A stretch of DNA of 42,538 nucleotides from a virus, in the IMG/VR virus record IMGVR_UViG_3300046009_004474, positions 1 through 42,538 of that record. One strand, written 5' to 3'. Below are positions 16,799 to 23,747 of the stretch, in pieces. The notes beneath the pieces were generated by a model that searched no databases, had not been told where the DNA came from, and saw only the letters and a program-made list of their open reading frames with translations. The number at the start of each line of letters is the position of its first letter. Positions within the stretch are counted from its first letter, which is position 1. The position numbers were made by a program, and so were the translations under genes.

Positions 16799-19789
16799 AT
16801 GAGAATAGATACGGTGGCTACTAAGCCGACTCCAAGTCAGTTCGTAGGTAGATATATTGTAACAGATGAAGACCCCTCAGGGCTAGTGACCTATACGAAT
16901 ACAGCTGGGGAAGTAATCAAGGATGACATAGCTGATATTGAGTCAATGGAAGATTTTACCTTAGCTGGTGGTGTAGGTGTTCACACAGGTCCGGTTAGGA
17001 TTGACGGGGTTCTATATTGGTCTGATGGTACACAACTAGCAGCCAGTGGCGGGACTACATTACCAACAGTTTCTTACCCAAACCTACTAGAACCCGTCGA
17101 TTTTTACGGCGCACAAATCACTGATTATTTTGTTAGCAAATCGGATGGTAAAACCTACTTATTAGGCCGTTGCGATGATTCCAACTATGTCACTAATCTT
17201 GCGGTAGCCTGTAACAATCAAAGCGTTTACAGGTGGGAACGTAACAGCAGAACACCAGGTGTTACACCATCAGCACCAGTTTTGTTACGCAGTTTCAGTG
17301 CTGAGGCTTTATTTGTTAAACAGGGACCATTCTATTATCACGACCATGATTTGCTTGTTGTGCAAACTGCCAACACAGCTGGTTCTGATACTGCTACAAC
17401 AGCTTATCAATTATGGTTTAGTTGGGACCAGGGTGAAACCTGGATTCGTTACGACTTAGGTAATCGCTGGGCGGGTGGTGCTACTAAAGTCGGCACTATT
17501 CAAATGTTGAATAAGCAAACGCTGTCTGTGTTCAACATGCCCACAACAGGCCAAAAAGCGATTTTCTTTGGATGGTATAACACCGAAGGAACAGCTAACT
17601 TCGAAGAGATTCAGATTGTTGCCAGTTTCGACCGTGGGCAAACATTCAAAACACAATACGCTTGGAACTTGACTGCTACCAGCGACCTGAATAACCGGGT
17701 TCGTCACATTCATTTCTGTCAGTACAACAAATACAACGGCTGTTTATATGTCGGTTTTGGTGACGGTAAAGTCGATGCTACTACCGATAGTAACGGTGTG
17801 CTGTATGTCAACAAGTTCGGTATTCTTGAAGTTGACATGACTCAGTATGCCGGGTTTCCTGCTACGCCTGATTTGTATCTAAATGATTCTGCATTTAACA
17901 GTGGCGCATTTAAAGCATTGATTGGAAATCAAATATATCGTGCTGTGCAACTTGCTATTGATAGCACGGGTAAAATGTATTACGGGGCAGATCAGGTATC
18001 TAACCAAGACGAGCCAACCAAGTACAGCGGTTTTTATAGCTTTTCCAAGAACTTTGCGGGCCATACTAAATTAGGCGGCGATCTACCTGCTTGGTACGAC
18101 GAAGCCTGGAACAGTCATGCAATGGATGACGGTACGGTTATTTTCACAAGTTCACCGGCGATTGATGTTAATCGCGGCACAGTCACGATTTCAGCCGTAA
18201 ACGCAACAACAGATGAAATAACCCTAACATTTGACGTAACAAAAGGACGTAGAGAGATAGCTCAGGGTGAATGTATTTGGCTAACGGGTACGGGCGCTCC
18301 TGGTGGTACTGTCATTACATCCGGCGCGGCTGTCGCGTATTACTGGCTTATTAAAACTGGCACTAATACGGCAAAACTGGCAATCAGTCCGAAACATGCA
18401 GAAAAAGGCATAGCGGTTGATTTGACCAATACCACAGCGGGCGCAACCGTAAACTTTATGGAAGCCAAAGATATTAGCATTTATGCCAGCACTGACGGTG
18501 CTAATGCCTATCGTATTGGTTTGCACAGATTGAGTTCGACAGCGGAAGGTGTGAACATTCAAGGTATTTTCGACCTGAATAATGAGCTATATCTGACAAC
18601 ATCAGGCGGCGCTGCTACTAACGCGCGTAAATCCGCACGGGCAACCTCAGTATCAAGGTTTAGTAACTTAGTGCCTGGACAAGTACCCACACCTGTCGTA
18701 CATCCGACTTATTTTATAGCCACTACTGGTACAAATGTTGGCTCTACAGAGGCATTAAAAGGTGGTTTTTATCCCTGCACAGCAATGGCAGACCCTAACT
18801 TTTTGTTAAGAGCATCCCCGGCAACCCAGGTCGGTTGTGGTTGTCGTGTGCAGATAGCAGCAGGCACTTACACAACACCAAGAACAACGCTTCGCGCGGA
18901 CAATCCTATTACACTAGATTTGCGAGCCTGTTCTTTCGGTACACCTGTGCAAGTGTGGGGCGCTGGTAAAGACCTAACAATATGGGAGCATGATACAGCG
19001 GCGATTTATCACATTCAGTCTACTGTTCGTGCGGCTGGTGGTTCTACGGCTCTCAACCTAGAGTTTTACAACCTACACCTAAATAGCTTAGCTAATGCTG
19101 CCACGACTACAGAGCGAATCATTAGGCACGATGCCGAAAACAATTACATGAAGTTCTATAACGTGCGCATTGGTGATGGTAGCGGTAACTTCCACCATAT
19201 TAACGGCGGCAATAATCAGGTGTCGCTATTGCAGGGCACAGAGGTTATACCAAGCCAAACAGGCACAAGTGCATCGGCTTTTTATAACCGGACTGGCATC
19301 AGCTACGCATTGGAAATTAAAGGCGCTGTTATTGAGAAAGGATACAAAGGCATTTTGTCTAATGATGTATTCACACAGCCTGTAATATGGGACATTGACC
19401 ATGCTGCATTCCATCGGTTCGGTAATCGTGGGATTGATATAACTGTTGCATTGCCATTAACTGCAAACTCAAACATTACTAACACTATTATCGCCAGTGA
19501 TGCTGTTGGCTCAAATTTAGCGGTTAGTGATGCTGGAAGTGGGTTTGATTGGAATGACGGGCAAGTTAATAACAATGCAATATGGACTGAGTTCGGTACT
19601 AAGGTCAGTCCTGCAAGTGTTGCTAGTGCAAGTGATGCTTCGGTTGCAAGCTATGCCTCTCTACAGGTAGTACCTGGTGGAAAGCACACAGTTGCTACTG
19701 ATGCAACAGCCTCAGTGTTAAACGGACGGTCAGCAAATCTAGTGTCATTTGGCGGCGAGCTGACTGTCAAAAACATCGGACCATTCTAG
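16799..19789 (+). CDS. Tailspike / receptor-binding protein with Asp-box and beta-helix-like regions
   Basis: This 996-residue protein starts with a strong ribosome site (AAGGAGA). Residues 1-85 look like a virion-anchoring head. From about 90 the sequence resembles a beta-propeller with sialidase-type Asp boxes: FSWDQGETW (about 206-214), ASFDRGQTF (about 275-283) and the weaker ASTDGANAYR (about 564-573). The C-terminal third (VQIAAGTYTTPRTTLRADNP, LNLEFYNLHLNSLANA, VIWDIDHAAFHRFGNRGIDI) has the repeating pattern of a right-handed beta-helix, as in polysaccharide-degrading spikes. From about base 17050 the DNA becomes richer in GGC, GCG and CGC codons than the surrounding phage genes, so the receptor-binding part looks transferred. 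No catalytic residues can be assigned with confidence. Confidence 0.82.
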   Translation: MRIDTVATKPTPSQFVGRYIVTDEDPSGLVTYTNTAGEVIKDDIADIESMEDFTLAGGVGVHTGPVRIDGVLYWSDGTQLAASGGTTLPTVSYPNLLEPVDFYGAQITDYFVSKSDGKTYLLGRCDDSNYVTNLAVACNNQSVYRWERNSRTPGVTPSAPVLLRSFSAEALFVKQGPFYYHDHDLLVVQTANTAGSDTATTAYQLWFSWDQGETWIRYDLGNRWAGGATKVGTIQMLNKQTLSVFNMPTTGQKAIFFGWYNTEGTANFEEIQIVASFDRGQTFKTQYAWNLTATSDLNNRVRHIHFCQYNKYNGCLYVGFGDGKVDATTDSNGVLYVNKFGILEVDMTQYAGFPATPDLYLNDSAFNSGAFKALIGNQIYRAVQLAIDSTGKMYYGADQVSNQDEPTKYSGFYSFSKNFAGHTKLGGDLPAWYDEAWNSHAMDDGTVIFTSSPAIDVNRGTVTISAVNATTDEITLTFDVTKGRREIAQGECIWLTGTGAPGGTVITSGAAVAYYWLIKTGTNTAKLAISPKHAEKGIAVDLTNTTAGATVNFMEAKDISIYASTDGANAYRIGLHRLSSTAEGVNIQGIFDLNNELYLTTSGGAATNARKSARATSVSRFSNLVPGQVPTPVVHPTYFIATTGTNVGSTEALKGGFYPCTAMADPNFLLRASPATQVGCGCRVQIAAGTYTTPRTTLRADNPITLDLRACSFGTPVQVWGAGKDLTIWEHDTAAIYHIQSTVRAAGGSTALNLEFYNLHLNSLANAATTTERIIRHDAENNYMKFYNVRIGDGSGNFHHINGGNNQVSLLQGTEVIPSQTGTSASAFYNRTGISYALEIKGAVIEKGYKGILSNDVFTQPVIWDIDHAAFHRFGNRGIDITVALPLTANSNITNTIIASDAVGSNLAVSDAGSGFDWNDGQVNNNAIWTEFGTKVSPASVASASDASVASYASLQVVPGGKHTVATDATASVLNGRSANLVSFGGELTVKNIGPF

Positions 19790-19875
19790 TGTGGTGTTTA
19801 GGTGTGACCTTGGGTTGCTTGATTTTTGTTAGAAAAATTTGAAAGCCTATCTGATAGTAAGCAGCGCAGCAATCC

Positions 19876-19950
19876 CCCCTTGGGCCTCCTTTGGTTCTAC
19901 CTGAGGGTGGTGGCTGATGCTGCCAGTGTGGAAGGGACTCACCCAAGGGG
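19876..19950. repeat. Long-range 9-bp inverted repeat enclosing about 57 bases
   Basis: CCCCTTGGG (19876-19884) is the exact reverse complement of CCCAAGGGG (19942-19950). Short helices can form inside (CCTC with GAGG, TGGC with GCCA). No T tract follows, so a simple terminator is unlikely. It could be a structured RNA or a feature of the genome end. Confidence 0.5.
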
Positions 19951-20021
19951 CACACTAAGTAGTAAGTGATTGATTTACTTAGTTTTGCACCTGATATGGG
20001 ATCAGCTGGTTGTAGTAAATG

Positions 20022-20064
20022 AACCACCTCGAGGTTGCTTTGAGTGATCTTGAGGTGGTTTTTT
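20022..20064 (+). terminator. Rho-independent terminator ending the late region
   Basis: AACCACCTC (20022-20030) pairs with GAGGTGGTT (20052-20060) and runs straight into a T tract. It separates the spike unit from the early region and is the expected end of late transcription. Confidence 0.9.
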
Positions 20065-20144
20065 ATGTTATAATATAACATCACACTATTCATTGTTCTC
20101 TGTTTGTTCTTGTTTTTTGGTTTTATCGGTTTCTGCATTAATTA

Positions 20145-20194
20145 AACACTGTATCTAGTGTTCCACCAAACGATTCACCACTATATCTAGTGTT
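20145..20194. repeat. Two palindromic ATCTAGTGTT elements
   Basis: AACACT-GTATCT-AGTGTT (20145-20162) is a perfect 6-bp inverted repeat around a 6-base spacer. A second copy, CACT-ATATCT-AGTG followed by TT (20179-20194), lies 32 bases downstream and runs into the palindrome GTGTTAACAC (20190-20199). The spacing of about three helical turns and the shared AGTGTT half-site (also in the operator at 21921) fit protein-binding sites, but no binding protein is shown. Confidence 0.45.
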
Positions 20195-20200
20195 AACACA

Positions 20201-20320
20201 CCCAAAGTAACACCTGATGCTTTACCCAAAGTAACACCTGATGCTTTACCTAAAGTAACACCTGATGCTTTACCTTGGGTAACACCTGATGCTTTACCTT
20301 GGGTAACACCTGATGCTTTA
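20201..20320. repeat. Five 24-bp direct tandem repeats
   Basis: Units start at 20201, 20225, 20249, 20273 and 20297. The last 17 bases of each unit (GTAACACCTGATGCTTTA, allowing one base at the edge) are invariant, while the first six change stepwise: CCCAAA, CCCAAA, CCTAAA, CCTTGG, CCTTGG. The array lies between the late terminator and the first early promoter. Iteron-like replication elements or T7-style end-proximal repeats are the obvious candidates. The open frame on the opposite strand is only the repeat read through. Confidence 0.9.
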
Positions 20321-20580
20321 CCCATGAAGCAAAAGTGCATCAAATGATCTACCTATGAAGCACACCCAAGGCCACACCAAAAGTCACCCATTAAACCAAC
20401 GTAGACGCTCATCACGCTCGACCTGATACAACACAGGTAGGGTAGCCAGGGTTGGACACTGGGTAAGCCTTAAATGCTTGTATGATAACTCTAGGATTGC
20501 ATCTATATTGATGACACTGGGTTACATTGTGTGGACCTTGGATAGCACTGGTTACACCTTAAGCTTGATTAAATTTATTG

Positions 20581-20609
20581 TTGACAAACTGAAACAATCG
20601 GCGGATAGT
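20581..20609 (+). promoter_or_regulatory. Host sigma70-type early promoter
   Basis: TTGACA (20581-20586), a 17-base spacer and GATAGT (20604-20609). It is the first strong host promoter before the early ORFs at 20666 and 20814, and corresponds in position to the T7 early A promoters. Confidence 0.75.
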
Positions 20610-20665
20610 TCGCACCAAGCCAGCAAACAAGGCGAAACATCTAGCAACTAACAAGGGGAATAACA

Positions 20666-20803
20666 ATGACCACACAACAATTAAAAGTAAGATTGCTCGT
20701 TATAGCCAACCAAGGTCTATCAACAGCAAACCAAGGGAATCCGTTTTGGACTAAATCCCAAGCTATGCAAGCAATTAATAATAGTAGATTGATTAGTAAA
20801 TAA
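20666..20803 (+). CDS. 45-residue early protein
   Basis: ATG at 20666 is preceded by a good ribosome site (AAGGGGAATAAC). The product is basic, with the repeated motif TANQGNPFWTKSQAMQAINN. It lies about 55 bases downstream of the early promoter and 10 bases upstream of the next ORF, as the first gene of the early operon. No family is recognised; small basic early proteins in T7-like phages often target host enzymes, but nothing in the sequence shows this. Confidence 0.65.
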   Translation: MTTQQLKVRLLVIANQGLSTANQGNPFWTKSQAMQAINNSRLISK

Positions 20804-20813
20804 GGTGAATGAA

Positions 20814-21062
20814 ATGAACGCATACATCAAACCAGAATATGCAGAGGTCTCAGTAAAGCAGCACATAACACCCAAGATGGAAGCCGAAGCACTCTTGCCA
20901 TTTGGACGTGGTGGTACTGGGTATGGCTCAAAGATTCCAACCAGCTACATGATACAAGACGGTAAAAGGTGGAAACGTGTTTACTGTATGATCTATTCAA
21001 ACAGTGGAAGCCTGTACATCCTCAGGGGTAAAGAAAAAGTATTTGTTGATATAGATAGATAA
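20814..21062 (+). CDS. 82-residue early protein of unknown function
   Basis: The chosen start is ATG 20814, preceded by AAGGTGA; a GTG at 20805 is an alternative. The product has a polar N-terminus (YIKPEYAEVSVKQHITPKME), a glycine-rich centre (PFGRGGTGYGSKIP) and a C-terminal beta-rich half (YMIQDGKRWKRVYCMIYSNS, then LYILRGKEKVFVDID). It might bind nucleic acid or protein, but no family is recognised. It is co-transcribed with the 45-residue ORF and followed by a separate promoter for the ardA-like gene. Confidence 0.65.
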   Translation: MNAYIKPEYAEVSVKQHITPKMEAEALLPFGRGGTGYGSKIPTSYMIQDGKRWKRVYCMIYSNSGSLYILRGKEKVFVDIDR

Positions 21063-21065
21063 CAG

Positions 21066-21094
21066 TTGACAAACAAAAACAGTTACACTAAGAT
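21066..21094 (+). promoter_or_regulatory. Host sigma70-type promoter for the ardA-like gene
   Basis: TTGACA (21066-21071), a 17-base spacer and TAAGAT (21089-21094). It lies 42 bases before the ardA-like start codon and immediately after the previous stop. Confidence 0.75.
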
Positions 21095-21136
21095 CAACCA
21101 CGAAATAACATTAACTCAAACCAATAGGTAAACAAA

Positions 21137-21646
21137 ATGAACACTCAAAACACAACAACAGCACGTCTTTATGTCGGTACATACGCGAAATACAACAATG
21201 GTTCGATAGGTGGTGAATGGGTAGACCTGGAAGACTTTGCTGATGCAACAGAGTTCTATGATTATTGCCATAAACTACATAGTGACGAAGAAGACCCAGA
21301 GTTTATGTTCCAAGACTTCGAAGGATTCCCTAAAGACCTCTATAGTGAATGCGGTAACGTGGAGGCTATTTATGAGTATCTTGACTTTGTGAATGATAGT
21401 CATCTAGATCAAGAGATAATAGACTCCGGTCTTGATCTAGGGATTCCACTTGATAAAATCGAAGAAGCCTATTACGGTTCATTTGATAACGATACCGACC
21501 TTGCATATGAGTACATAGATTCCACAGGTTTACTTCACGGCGTACCTGAATCAATCACTAACTATTTCGATTATGAAGCTTTTGGTTGTGATCTCTCTAT
21601 GGACTTTATAGAGTCCGATGGTCATTACTTTTTAGCTAACTGGTAG
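21137..21646 (+). CDS. ardA: ArdA-type antirestriction protein
   Basis: This 169-residue, very acidic protein opens with ARLYVGTYAKYNNGSIGGEW, the signature of ArdA (R-I-Y-V-G-T-Y-x-K-Y-N-x-G-S-x-x-G-x-W). The D/E-rich body and the usual ArdA length of about 165-170 residues support the call. ArdA is an elongated DNA mimic that occupies type I restriction-modification enzymes. It is expressed from its own host-type promoter at the leading side of the early region, the functional slot held in T7 by Ocr (gp0.3), an unrelated DNA mimic. ArdA is otherwise typical of conjugative plasmids and transposons. Confidence 0.93.
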   Translation: MNTQNTTTARLYVGTYAKYNNGSIGGEWVDLEDFADATEFYDYCHKLHSDEEDPEFMFQDFEGFPKDLYSECGNVEAIYEYLDFVNDSHLDQEIIDSGLDLGIPLDKIEEAYYGSFDNDTDLAYEYIDSTGLLHGVPESITNYFDYEAFGCDLSMDFIESDGHYFLANW

Positions 21647-21655
21647 CACATATAG

Positions 21656-21865
21656 ATGACAAACAGAGATAAGAGACCTGGCGAACGTATCCTAAACACA
21701 GATGGACGCTTCAACAGATACTACGACATACAAGCATCAACAACCAAAGCTAAGGTAGAACAGTGGGGATGCCACGATGAAACCTTAACACCCAACCAAC
21801 GCGCCGCCGAAAATGAGAGCCAAAACAATACGTCAAGCCAGGGACAAACAAAAATTAATCCGTAA
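21656..21865 (+). CDS. 69-residue hypothetical protein (doubtful)
   Basis: This ORF starts 10 bases after the ardA-like stop but has no clear ribosome site. The product is polar, rich in N, T, Q and R, without hydrophobic core segments (RPGERILNTDGRFNRYYDI is the most structured part). It may be a real early gene or an accidental frame. A shorter basic ORF (21813-21902, 29 residues) overlaps in another frame. Confidence 0.4.
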   Translation: MTNRDKRPGERILNTDGRFNRYYDIQASTTKAKVEQWGCHDETLTPNQRAAENESQNNTSSQGQTKINP

Positions 21866-21920
21866 ACAGTTACAACAAAAACTGTTAATCAACTCATATT
21901 AATCTATTTTTAATTATCAT

Positions 21921-21959
21921 AGTGTTGACTTCATGTTACAGTGGTCTAAAGTCAACACT
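21921..21959 (+). promoter_or_regulatory. Promoter embedded in a 10-bp inverted repeat (probable operator)
   Basis: AGTGTTGACT (21921-21930) and AGTCAACACT (21950-21959) are perfect reverse complements 19 bases apart. The left arm contains the -35 box TTGACT (21925-21930). A -10-like TAAAGT (21947-21952) follows at 16 bases and overlaps the right arm. A protein bound to both arms would block RNA polymerase. The next gene encodes a winged-helix regulator, so autoregulation is the natural reading. Confidence 0.8.
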
Positions 21960-21986
21960 CTAATAATTCAAAAGGGGAGTCATCCA

Positions 21987-22319
21987 GTGTATAACCTTAT
22001 CCAGATTCTAAAGACATTTAGAGACATTAATCCCGATGCCACGGTGGCAGCTCTTCTATTATTCTGTCTGATTAAAAGAGACGGGAACACACACGTATCC
22101 GACCTAATACAAAACAGTGGTCTAAACAAAACAACAGTCAGTAGAAACATTGATATATTAACTGCTAGAGGCAGAGGCGCTAAGCAAGGATTAGGACTCA
22201 TACAAGACATGGAAGACCCTGTAGACAGACGTTACAAGGTAGTAACATTCACTGAAAAAGGCAAAACAATACACGATTCCCTTTTGCAAAACCTAGGAAA
22301 GTCCCGTGTCTCTCATTAA
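21987..22319 (+). CDS. MarR-like winged-helix regulator, candidate lysogeny regulator
   Basis: The chosen start is GTG 21987 because AAAGGGGAG lies seven bases upstream; an in-frame ATG at 21933 would begin inside the operator. The 110-residue product has a winged-helix layout: HVSDLIQNSGLNKTTVSRNI is the helix-turn-helix (about residues 37-56), followed by a basic wing ending in DPVDRRYKVVTFTEKGKTIH, typical of MarR-type proteins (D-x-R-x-x-x-x-x-L-T-x-x-G). It overlaps the integrase start by 14 bases, so the two are probably co-transcribed and coupled. It may act as repressor or as directionality factor. No classical CI/Cro or Xis gene is seen elsewhere. Confidence 0.8.
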   Translation: MYNLIQILKTFRDINPDATVAALLLFCLIKRDGNTHVSDLIQNSGLNKTTVSRNIDILTARGRGAKQGLGLIQDMEDPVDRRYKVVTFTEKGKTIHDSLLQNLGKSRVSH

Positions 22320-23364
22320 GAAATCAAATAGTCCTTACTGGTGTTACGACATAAAGCTCTCACCAGATCAAGCCAAGCGCCTTGGGTATAGTTCACCCAG
22401 GTTTCGTGGTTCAACCAAGACCACCAACAAACAGGAAGCCCAGTCTGTTGAAGCATCAATCAGAATGTCCATTCTAGCGGGTCTATACACGCCAGGAAGG
22501 CCCGTGCGGGACGCTATGGGTATTACCCTACGTGATGCCCTTGGACGCTGCTTAGTGGAGCTGTGGAAAGACCACAAGAGCTATAAAAGTTTCTATCTGG
22601 TGAGCGTCCGTGCTATTGATAAGGACTCGATAAGTAGTTACCAAATAGGGAAAGTTGATTCTAATTTAATCAATGATTGGATTAACCTAAAGTTGACCCA
22701 AGGAAACAGTAAGTCAACCATAAACCAAAAACTAGGATTGATAAAGAACGCTATAGACCGAGCGTCAAACGTTTGGGGTCTCGAAGTTCAACATGTAGAC
22801 TGGTCATCATTAAAGCTTAAGAAAGCAACCAAGAGCCATTCCGTGTGGTTCACAGAAGAGATGGAACAACAGATTTTTAATAGACTGGCTGAGTTGGGCC
22901 GTCAAGACATGATAGATTTGTTTACTGTCCTAGCCGATGTCGGGGCTAGATTCAGCTCAATTATTAATTTACATAAAAATGATGTGGATTTAACAGGAAG
23001 AACCGTTACACTACGAGACACAAAGAATGGTGATGATATAACCTTACCTCTCACATCAAGAGCAGCTGAGGTTTTCTCTCGCCGTATCCATAATGAATAC
23101 CCTTTCCACGATCTAACCTATTCAGCTGCTAGACAGTGCTGGGATAGACTCAGAGACCACTTCGGATGGCCCAGTGGGGAAGGCTATAAGATTCACGCAC
23201 TAAGACACACCTGTGGTACTCGTCTAGCCCAAGCTGGGGTGGACATCAGGGTTATCCAGAAGTGGCTTGGTCATCGTGATATACGCCAAACAGCTCGCTA
23301 TACACAGGTTATAGATGAGCAGTTGGTATCTGCAATGTATAAATTAGAGGGAAATAATGACTGA
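22306..23364 (+). CDS. int: Tyrosine-family phage integrase
   Basis: This 352-residue protein carries the full catalytic set of tyrosine recombinases: R215 (DVGARFSSIINL), K240 (DTKNGDD), H297 and R300 (HALRHTCGTRLAQAG), H323 (LGHRDI) and Y332 (ARYTQV). The N-terminal part (1-60) fits an arm-binding domain and 75-170 a core-binding SAM-like domain. The start GTG lies inside the regulator gene. Downstream, a tRNA-Thr 3' end flanked by repeats forms a probable attP. Integrases are exceptional among T7-like phages but are known in some marine podoviruses that integrate into tRNA genes. Confidence 0.96.
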   Translation: MSLIKKSNSPYWCYDIKLSPDQAKRLGYSSPRFRGSTKTTNKQEAQSVEASIRMSILAGLYTPGRPVRDAMGITLRDALGRCLVELWKDHKSYKSFYLVSVRAIDKDSISSYQIGKVDSNLINDWINLKLTQGNSKSTINQKLGLIKNAIDRASNVWGLEVQHVDWSSLKLKKATKSHSVWFTEEMEQQIFNRLAELGRQDMIDLFTVLADVGARFSSIINLHKNDVDLTGRTVTLRDTKNGDDITLPLTSRAAEVFSRRIHNEYPFHDLTYSAARQCWDRLRDHFGWPSGEGYKIHALRHTCGTRLAQAGVDIRVIQKWLGHRDIRQTARYTQVIDEQLVSAMYKLEGNND

Positions 23365-23599
23365 AACCTTATACGGACTTAATGATCTCCAAAGCGCACC
23401 TGAGGGGTGGTACTGGTACAAACACGATGGGTGGGGTTATGAAGTCCCTGTGGTAATCAGCGTTACACAACACAAAGACCGCACCTTGTTAAGCCTACCG
23501 TACCCTGATGAATACTCAATAATTAAAGGTGAACACCCAAACCATTTACTTGATATAAAACTGATCGGGCCATTAGAAGTTCCGACAGTTATCATCTGA
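23357..23599 (+). CDS. 80-residue hypothetical protein downstream of the integrase
   Basis: ATG overlaps the integrase 3' end by 8 bases, with GAGGG upstream, so translation is likely coupled. The product has an aromatic N-terminal half (APEGWYWYKHDGWGYEVPVV) and a beta-strand-rich remainder without transmembrane segments. No family is recognised. Its size and position beside int could suit an excisionase, but it lacks the basic helix-turn-helix expected of Xis proteins, so this is not claimed. Confidence 0.65.
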   Translation: MTETLYGLNDLQSAPEGWYWYKHDGWGYEVPVVISVTQHKDRTLLSLPYPDEYSIIKGEHPNHLLDIKLIGPLEVPTVII

Positions 23600-23602
23600 T
23601 CG

Positions 23603-23623
23603 TTTTAAAACCCTTACCCTAAG
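23603..23623 (+). promoter_or_regulatory. Putative phage RNA polymerase promoter F (variant)
   Basis: TTTTAAAACCCT (23603-23614), TACCCTAA, then G at 23623. It differs from the consensus in having T instead of G after CCCT. It is the first phage-type promoter of the map and would transcribe through the attachment region toward the RNA polymerase gene. Confidence 0.65.
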
Positions 23624-23625
23624 CA

Positions 23626-23662
23626 GGTGGTGATACACTGAGTCCTAACAGTGTGTCCCACC
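23626..23662 (+). other. Strong hairpin three bases after promoter F
   Basis: GGTGG-t-GATACACTG (23626-23640) pairs with CAGTGTGTCCCACC (23649-23662), a 14-bp stem with one bulged T and an eight-base loop. The inferred transcript start is at 23623, so the RNA would begin with this hairpin. There is no T tract, so it may be a stabilising 5' structure, an RNase III site or part of the attachment region. Confidence 0.7.
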
Positions 23663-23747
23663 TTAACTAACAGCACATGATTACGGATTCTAAGTAGATG
23701 ATTTATAATGGAATAAGAAAAACAGTTGTAAGAACTTTAGGCTCTAA

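Larger units (their letters stand above)
19790..20665. other. 876-bp non-coding region between spike and early genes
   Basis: No convincing gene is seen. From left to right it holds a 9-bp inverted repeat (CCCCTTGGG 19876-19884 with CCCAAGGGG 19942-19950) and an ACTAAGTA/TACTTAGT inverted repeat (from 19953). A strong terminator (20022-20064) and the AT palindrome ATGTTATA-A-TATAACAT follow. Then come two ATCTAGTGTT elements (20145-20194), five 24-bp tandem repeats (20201-20320) and a host-type promoter (20581-20609). In T7-like phages the physical ends with their direct terminal repeats lie between late and early genes, so the virion ends are most likely here. The exact cut site cannot be read from a circular map. 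Confidence 0.7.

Noticed and set aside
19767-20138. Reverse-strand ORF of 123 codons
   Set aside because: It overlaps the terminator and inverted repeats, has no start signal and a low-complexity product.
20201-20320. CRISPR array
   Set aside because: The 24-bp units are contiguous without unique spacers.
20155-20343. Reverse-strand ORF with GKASGVT repeats
   Set aside because: It is the 24-bp tandem repeat read in a frame without stops; no ribosome site, and all real genes are on the + strand.
21933-21986. ATG 21933 as start of the winged-helix regulator
   Set aside because: It lies inside the promoter/operator; the GTG at 21987 has a strong ribosome site.
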